From NCBI GenBank assembly GCA_900546355.1, contig URCM01000009.1:1-48394 (forward strand): a stretch of 48,394 nt of DNA, written 5' to 3'. Every line of letters begins with the position of its first letter. The stretch's first letter is position 1. The notes beneath the pieces were generated by a model. That model searched no databases and was not told the DNA's origin. It worked only from the letters and a program-made list of their open reading frames with translations. This document shows positions 43,916 through 48,394 of this stretch, piece by piece. Source of the stretch: an uncultured Bacteroides sp. Lineage in GTDB: Bacteria; Bacteroidota; Bacteroidia; Bacteroidales; Bacteroidaceae. Position numbers and translations under genes: made by a program.

Positions 43916-44737
43916 TTATTTTGATAGGATTTTATATCCGAGTAATGAACTGAATTTATAACATAGCCAAGGAATGCGCCCTAATACTTGTCCGAAGAAG
44001 AATCCCCAGCGTGAGCGGAAAAACTTCATGTAGTTAGCTTGTTCGATGAGTTGCAAAGCCGGTTCCCATTGTTCCACCAGATGTCCGTCGCTCAATCCCG
44101 AACGGATTTGCGCCTCATGATGGCGGAGTGAATCGGGCTTTACACCATGCCGGCTCATCATGGTGCCACATACGTCAAACCACAACTCTCCACCTCCGAA
44201 ACGGCTTGCCACGTGATGCAGGAAACTTTTTACCTGCTTCTCGTAAAAATACATCAGCACACCTTCCACAATGAAAATAAATTCCGCATCGGGATGTTTC
44301 CGACGTAGCTCGTCCATCCAGTCGGTTTCCAGTAAGGAAGCTGCGATATAAACATTACCTGTCTGTTCGGGTATCAATTCCCGACGGAGTGCCATGACTT
44401 CCGGCAAGTCCAAGTCATAAAAAACAGCTTTGGGGTTGCCGATACGCTGGAAACGGGTATCCAATCCGCACCCTACATTTACGACTACCGGACGGGGATG
44501 CGTATCGATAAACCGTTTTACGGCACGGTCGAAATACCAGCCGCGCACCACGCAGCCCACTTCGCTCAGCTTTGCCCCATCGAATTGGGAATAATCGTAT
44601 TCCAAGCTGTCTGCCAACCGTTCCGCTGCCTTGTCATCCAGAATAGGATTGACACGGCGGCTTTCTTTCGCTCTCATGTATAGCGGAATGAGCAACGTCT
44701 CCGCCACAATGCTCTTAAATTCGTGTTTCTGTTTCAT
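43916..44737 (-). CDS. SAM-dependent methyltransferase, LCM/PPM1-like family
   Basis: The 273-residue protein matches the leucine-carboxyl-methyltransferase-like family (PF04072): VVNVGCGLDTRFQR binds SAM, VFYDLDLPEVMALRR follows, and FIFIVEGVLMYF carries the late conserved Glu. Bacterial members of this family often methylate small molecules such as polyketides. It is the first gene of an operon with two half-ABC transporters, which suggests that a methylated small molecule, or the compound that is moved, links them. The substrate is unknown. Confidence 0.82.
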   Translation of the reverse strand: MKQKHEFKSIVAETLLIPLYMRAKESRRVNPILDDKAAERLADSLEYDYSQFDGAKLSEVGCVVRGWYFDRAVKRFIDTHPRPVVVNVGCGLDTRFQRIGNPKAVFYDLDLPEVMALRRELIPEQTGNVYIAASLLETDWMDELRRKHPDAEFIFIVEGVLMYFYEKQVKSFLHHVASRFGGGELWFDVCGTMMSRHGVKPDSLRHHEAQIRSGLSDGHLVEQWEPALQLIEQANYMKFFRSRWGFFFGQVLGRIPWLCYKFSSLLGYKILSK

Positions 44738-44850
44738 TATATTGTAATTTAATAGTAAACGTTTCGATTGAGTGAGAGCAAAGCGAGTTTACTTGCTTTG
44801 CCGAATGTGAGAAAAGTGCGCAAAAGCGAACGATATTCAGAAATGTTCAT
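44738..44850 (-). promoter_or_regulatory. Control region of the methyltransferase/ABC operon
   Basis: The gap ahead of the operon holds two nested inverted repeats: AGTAAAC (44754-44760) with GTTTACT (44787-44793), and GCAAAGC (44778-44784) with GCTTTGC (44795-44801). These interleave and could form alternative hairpins or an operator. No clear TAnnTTTG box is seen. Confidence 0.4.
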
Positions 44851-44885
44851 AAAAAAAGGAGGAAACCTCCGTGAAGATTTCCTCC
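44851..44885 (-). terminator. Terminator after the TetR gene
   Basis: GGAGGAAA (44858-44865) pairs with TTTCCTCC (44878-44885); on the minus strand a run of seven T follows. It separates the regulator transcript from the operon it precedes. Confidence 0.8.
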
Positions 44886-44936
44886 TTGCCAACCGTTCCA
44901 ATACGGTTGAATGTTCGTATGTACGTTGTCTGTATC

Positions 44937-45548
44937 TCATATTTGGATGATTGCCCTCCAGCCTTGAATTTCAAAAAGAATATAGTCGTGCAAGATGGTT
45001 TCCATTTCCTGTTGGGGAACCGAATGCATCAGCAGTTCCTCGAACAGGGTGAACATCCATACCGTATGCAGGTGGATGATAAAATCGGACACTGCCGTAT
45101 TGATTTCGGGATGCTTCTGCTGCATGGACGTGAACCATGCCTTGACCAGTTCCGTAGAACGGTCGGTGTAGTTCTCGCGGAAATGTTCCAATGAAGAGCC
45201 TTGTGCGCGGAACAACAGAATTTCCATCAGCCCGCGGTGCGTGTTAATAAGCGAAACATATTCATCGATGCAGGACTTCAGATACTTTTCCGACCGCATC
45301 ATCATAATATCCTCGCCCCGTATGCCGTGATGCTCCTGCAACATGGCTTCCAAGGCATACAAGACCGGACGGACCACTTCACGGAACAGCTCGTCTTTGT
45401 TCGCAAAATAGTTGTAGATGTTTCCGACCCCAACTCCTGCCAGTCCGGCTATTTCACGCATGGAAGTTTTGGAATATCCATTCTGCGCGAATTGCTGCCT
45501 GGCAATAGCCAATATACGGTCGCGTATGTCTTCTTTCAGCACTTGCAT
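44937..45548 (-). CDS. TetR-family regulator
   Basis: The 203-residue protein starts with a helix-turn-helix of the TetR kind (KEDIRDRILAIARQQF, TSMREIAGLAGVGVGNIYNYFANKDELF), followed by an all-helical ligand domain. TetR proteins usually repress a nearby transporter gene and are released by its substrate. It stands upstream of the methyltransferase/ABC operon on the same strand, so it is the likely regulator of that operon. The start at 45548 lies 26 nt after a TATTTTTG -7 box; the longer in-frame start overlaps the box. Confidence 0.9.
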   Translation of the reverse strand: MQVLKEDIRDRILAIARQQFAQNGYSKTSMREIAGLAGVGVGNIYNYFANKDELFREVVRPVLYALEAMLQEHHGIRGEDIMMMRSEKYLKSCIDEYVSLINTHRGLMEILLFRAQGSSLEHFRENYTDRSTELVKAWFTSMQQKHPEINTAVSDFIIHLHTVWMFTLFEELLMHSVPQQEMETILHDYILFEIQGWRAIIQI

Positions 45549-45573
45549 GATGTTTTCTGTTTTTTTCTTTCTG

Positions 45574-45604
45574 CAAAAATACAAGGCTTGAAATAATCCG
45601 GCAA
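45574..45604 (-). promoter_or_regulatory. Promoter of the TetR gene
   Basis: TATTTTTG (45574-45581, minus) with TTG (45602-45604) 20 nt upstream. Confidence 0.5.
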
Positions 45605-45606
45605 TA

Positions 45607-45618
45607 CCTATTTATAGG
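45607..45618. promoter_or_regulatory. Possible TetR operator
   Basis: CCTATTTATAGG has perfect five-base arms (CCTAT/ATAGG) and abuts the -33 element of the TetR promoter. It is short for a TetR operator, and no second copy was found ahead of the operon, so autoregulation is only a possibility. Confidence 0.3.
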
Positions 45619-45642
45619 GATTTGTGGTAGGGGTATTCTTGG

Positions 45643-46464
45643 TCAGTTGTTATCCACCGGTTCCCCTAAAATTTTCCGGATGTGTTGCTCTAAGATGTGG
45701 TAAGCCGGTTCTGCCATAGAGCCGTGCCCGTGTCCGTCTATCTCGTAGAGGTAGGTTTCGGCATGTCCGGTCAGTTTCATCATCCGCCACATGTAGGCGT
45801 TCTCTTCGTATCGTCCGAAAAGCTCGATGTTGCGGTCTCCTGTAATCAATACCAAGGGAGGAGCGTCTTTCCGGACATGAAAGAGTGGGGCATACTCATC
45901 AATGGTCGGTTGCAGGTTTCCGATGCCTTTCATATCCCGATAGGCGAAATGGCTGATCATCTGTCCGCTGAACGGGATGAGTCCTGCTATCTCATTGGCA
46001 TCGGTCTGATAGTTGGCGAGCCATTTCTTATCCAAGCCTATCATGGCGGTCAGATAGCCTCCTGCCGAGTGTCCCGATACGAAAATCTTCCGTTTGTCTC
46101 CTCCGTATTTCCCGATTTCGAGGAATACCCATGCCACGGCTGCCGCTGCATCATCAAGGCATTCGTTGATTTCCACTTTGGGAAGCAAACGGTAGTTGAC
46201 GGCGACAAGCACCATGCCCTTTTCTTTCAGTTTCCACGGGAAAGACTTGTTGCCTTGTGTCAGTCCGCCTCCGTGAAACCATACGACAACAGGGCATCCC
46301 GTCGTGTCTTCGGGATAATAGATGTCTAACTTGCAGCGTTCTTTCACGTAGGCTTCTTCCGATTCCTTGTAGGGAATGTCGTGCACTTCGGTATATTTCA
46401 GGGTCGTGCCCCAAGCAATGCTGCCTAACAGCATCGCCAAAAGAATTAAACTTAATCGTTTCAT
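45643..46464 (-). CDS. Secreted alpha/beta hydrolase (esterase/lipase-like)
   Basis: The 273-residue protein has a signal peptide (MKRLSLILLAMLLGSIAWG), the oxyanion motif WFHGGGL, the nucleophile elbow GHSAGG, and the late HGHG with the catalytic His; the acid is likely in LITGDRN. This is the carboxylesterase/acetyl-esterase group. In gut Bacteroidales such enzymes often remove acetyl or other acyl groups from sugars, but no sugar locus surrounds it apart from the 2-epimerase gene upstream on the same strand, separated by a 212-nt gap with a large inverted repeat. Confidence 0.85.
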   Translation of the reverse strand: MKRLSLILLAMLLGSIAWGTTLKYTEVHDIPYKESEEAYVKERCKLDIYYPEDTTGCPVVVWFHGGGLTQGNKSFPWKLKEKGMVLVAVNYRLLPKVEINECLDDAAAAVAWVFLEIGKYGGDKRKIFVSGHSAGGYLTAMIGLDKKWLANYQTDANEIAGLIPFSGQMISHFAYRDMKGIGNLQPTIDEYAPLFHVRKDAPPLVLITGDRNIELFGRYEENAYMWRMMKLTGHAETYLYEIDGHGHGSMAEPAYHILEQHIRKILGEPVDNN

Positions 46465-46482
46465 GGTTTTTGTTGAATTATT

Positions 46483-46613
46483 AGAAACGCAGATTATTGT
46501 AATTTACGATTTGACAATTTACTATCTACTATTTGAACTTTAAATCGTACTTCGTAAATCGAAAAATAGTAAATTAAAATAATCTGCGAAAATCTGTGTT
46601 AATCTGCGTTTCT
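46483..46613. repeat. 131-nt intergenic inverted repeat (ACGCAGATTA type) with nested inner repeat
   Basis: AGAAACGCAGATTA (46483-46496) pairs perfectly with TAATCTGCGTTTCT (46600-46613). The inside holds further pairs such as ATTTACGA/TCGTAAAT and AATTTACTAT/ATAGTAAATT. It fills the gap between the 2-epimerase and esterase genes. Confidence 0.75.
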
Positions 46614-46676
46614 GAACTGACAGTTTGTATAAACTTTAAAATCTAAATTGAAAATTTGTGTCCTGTGGTGAGTGCT

Positions 46677-47870
46677 CTATTTGAATCGTTCGATGACCTC
46701 CATGCACATGCGGCCGTTGTGGTAAGGACATTTCCAGAAACCAGCCTTGTCATCGCGACGGTTTACGGTGCCGTCGGGCAGGAGGCTCCAGTGCCATTCG
46801 CCTTGTTCGCGGTCTATCAGTTTCGTCTTGATGAACTCCCAGCAACGGGCGACGGTGTCGAGAGCTTCCGTGTCGCCGAAGTGCTGGTAGAGATTGATGT
46901 GTCCTACTACGTTTTCCGCCTGTACCCACCAGTGCAGTTCACGGTCTATCTTTTGTTTGTCGAGGAAGTTTTCGTATATCATGCTTCCATCGGGATTTAG
47001 TCCTTCATCGGCGGCTTGAGCTATCCGGATGATGATGGGCTCTATCCGTTTCAGCACTTCCGGGTCGCCCAGTACCAATGCCGCTTCGTGGATAAGCCAT
47101 GAGGCTTCGATGTCGTGACCGTACGAATAGATGCGGTATTTGTTGGTCCAGTCTTCTTCGAAGAACAGGTTGAGGTGTCCGGTCTGTGGGTCGAGGATGC
47201 GGGTGATGAATACTTCAATCAGGTTCCGTAGTTGTCGTTCCAGCTGTTCGTCCTTCCATACGCGGTAGAGGTTGGTGTAAGGTTCCAGGATGTGCAGGTG
47301 CGTGTTCATCGTTTTCTTTTCGTTTTCGTCCTTGTCACTCAGACGCATGTCCCCGATGGGTTGCCAGTCGCGCGTCAAGGCTTCCACATATCCGTTTTGT
47401 TCGGAATCGAAGCTATGTTGTTCGATGGCATCGAAGAGTCTTTGGGCATATTCCAACGCTTCCGTATCCCCTGTGGCACGGGCATATTCGCTCAGACCGT
47501 AAATAGCGAAGCCGATGGCATAGATTTGTTTTTTCGTATCAAGCGGGTTGCCCTTGTAATCCAGTTCCCAGTAGATGCCACCGTACTGCGGGTCGTAGAA
47601 CCGGTCTATCAGATAGCGTTTGGCACGGGTAGCTGTTTCTAAGTATTCGGGTTTCTTCAGCAGGCGGTAGGCAGACGAGAACGTCCACAGGATGCGTGCG
47701 TTCAGTATCGCGCCTTTCGATGCTTCAGGTTTCAATTCGTCTTCGCCGGTGATTTGTCCGTAGAAGCCGCCTTCTTCGTTATCTTCCATTTTGTTCATCC
47801 AAAACGGAAGGATGTTGTTTTCAAGCTCGGAGCGCATTTCGTTCCGAAGCTGGTTGATAAGTTGATTCAT
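46677..47870 (-). CDS. Cellobiose 2-epimerase (AGE family)
   Basis: This enzyme interconverts cellobiose or mannobiose with the glucosyl-mannose epimer. In Bacteroides it works in mannan breakdown with a mannosylglucose phosphorylase. The 397-residue product has the expected length and an (alpha/alpha)6 barrel pattern. The catalytic His segments NTHLHILEPYTNLYR, SYGHDIEASWL and CPYHNGRMCMEV are all present. No signal peptide is seen, so it is cytoplasmic. No mannan genes are next to it in this window, so the pathway placement rests on the family. Confidence 0.9.
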   Translation of the reverse strand: MNQLINQLRNEMRSELENNILPFWMNKMEDNEEGGFYGQITGEDELKPEASKGAILNARILWTFSSAYRLLKKPEYLETATRAKRYLIDRFYDPQYGGIYWELDYKGNPLDTKKQIYAIGFAIYGLSEYARATGDTEALEYAQRLFDAIEQHSFDSEQNGYVEALTRDWQPIGDMRLSDKDENEKKTMNTHLHILEPYTNLYRVWKDEQLERQLRNLIEVFITRILDPQTGHLNLFFEEDWTNKYRIYSYGHDIEASWLIHEAALVLGDPEVLKRIEPIIIRIAQAADEGLNPDGSMIYENFLDKQKIDRELHWWVQAENVVGHINLYQHFGDTEALDTVARCWEFIKTKLIDREQGEWHWSLLPDGTVNRRDDKAGFWKCPYHNGRMCMEVIERFK

Positions 47871-47984
47871 AGTGTGTTGTTTTTTTCACCACAGATTACA
47901 CAGATTTTCAATTTAGATTTTATCAGCTTCCTATCCAATTAAAAAAAATGAATGTCCGCAAACGTCCAAATTAGCAAAGTTTAA

Positions 47985-48031
47985 GCAGGCTATGAGATGC
48001 CAATGCAGGCATAGGAACAGAATTTGCAGGC
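47985..48031. repeat. Three GCAGGC direct repeats ahead of the transposase gene
   Basis: GCAGGC begins at 47985, 48005 and 48026, that is at 20-21 bp steps. The position just before the transposase gene suggests they could be transposase-binding sites or part of the element end; this is inference. Confidence 0.4.
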
Positions 48032-48062
48032 ACTCCCTGTAAAACAATTGAAAGGAAACACA

Positions 48063-48394
48063 ATGAATCTGCTTGACTTCTACCGTCAATATCCTGACGA
48101 AAGCTCCTGCGAGGAGGCTCTCCGTCGTTTCCGTGAACGCCACGGTCTTTTCTGTAGCCGCTGCGGCGGTTTGCGTTTGAGTTGGAATCCGAGCCACCGT
48201 TCTTGGTCCTGCATGGACTGTAAGCATGAGATGACCTTGCGTTCCGGTACTGTGATGCAGGGAAGCAACCTGCCCATCCGCGACTGGTTCGCCGCCATGT
48301 ACCTTCTGACGGCGACCAGACGTGCCATATCCTCCAAGGAAATCCAACGCCAACTGGGGCGCAAGCGTTACCAGCCCGTATGGGAAATGGTGCA
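48063..48394 (+). mobile_element. IS1595-type transposase gene, N-terminal part (cut by window edge)
   Basis: The open frame from ATG 48063 to the right edge encodes about 110 residues. It begins MNLLDFYRQYPDESSCEEAL and has a zinc ribbon CSRCGG and CMDCKH, then SGTVMQGSNLPIRDWFAAMYL, the N-terminal signature of IS1595-family (ISXO2-like) transposases. The DDE-like catalytic domain lies beyond the window, so activity cannot be judged. The left end of the element should lie between about 47940 and 48060; no terminal inverted repeat can be assigned without the right end. Confidence 0.85.

Overview
The window reads as a chromosomal segment of a gut Bacteroidales species (Bacteroides/Phocaeicola-like; the species cannot be fixed from sequence alone). 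The evidence is the promoter type (TTTG, 18-20 nt, TAnnTTTG/TTCG) seen before several genes, a hybrid two-component regulator controlling a sugar locus, a bile-salt-hydrolase-family enzyme, a cellobiose 2-epimerase and very AT-rich start regions. 37 protein genes (one cut by each edge) and one tRNA-Trp are supported.

Layout. 1-4143: edge-truncated AAA-ATPase-like gene, an Ig-like lipoprotein, lgt, and a CbbX/SpoVK-type AAA+ protein with a long structured 5' leader. 4528-16255: a sugar-utilisation locus in one orientation: TonB-dependent receptor without a SusD partner, GH32, GH36, an MFS sugar permease, fructokinase, then a hybrid two-component sensor with its own promoter. The enzyme set fits raffinose-family oligosaccharides or sucrose: GH36 removes alpha-galactose, GH32 releases fructose, the permease imports it and the kinase phosphorylates it. 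The sensor has a periplasmic-binding domain like the fructose sensor of the B. thetaiotaomicron fructan locus. 16432-18707: short coiled-coil protein, zapA, rny. 19169-26754: patatin, Xaa-Pro aminopeptidase, C1 peptidase, recJ-recQ (overlapping). 26799-31697: Ntn amidase facing an EamA-ravA-viaA operon. 31909-36372: XRE-cupin regulator, acyl-CoA ligase, secreted protein, TPR protein, tRNA-Trp. 36444-40095: UDG-family protein, unknown protein, AlbA_2 protein, cysteine desulfidase family. 40340-45548: TetR regulator followed by methyltransferase plus two half-ABC transporters. 45643-48394: esterase, cellobiose 2-epimerase and the start of an IS1595-type element.

The least explained part lies between genes. 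Three separate intergenic loci each carry three or four copies of a short palindromic word spaced 22-23 bp apart. The word differs completely between loci (cores ACTGCAGT, ATTASTAAT and TATATA), but the spacing and a flanking sequence beginning GTCAGKG are shared. A second family, with ends AGAAGCTGTTTTGAATTT, sits directly at gene 3' ends and in one case supplies the stop codon. A third class is long intergenic inverted repeats whose arms are built of internal direct repeats. I judge the 23-bp word arrays to be the best candidate for something undescribed.
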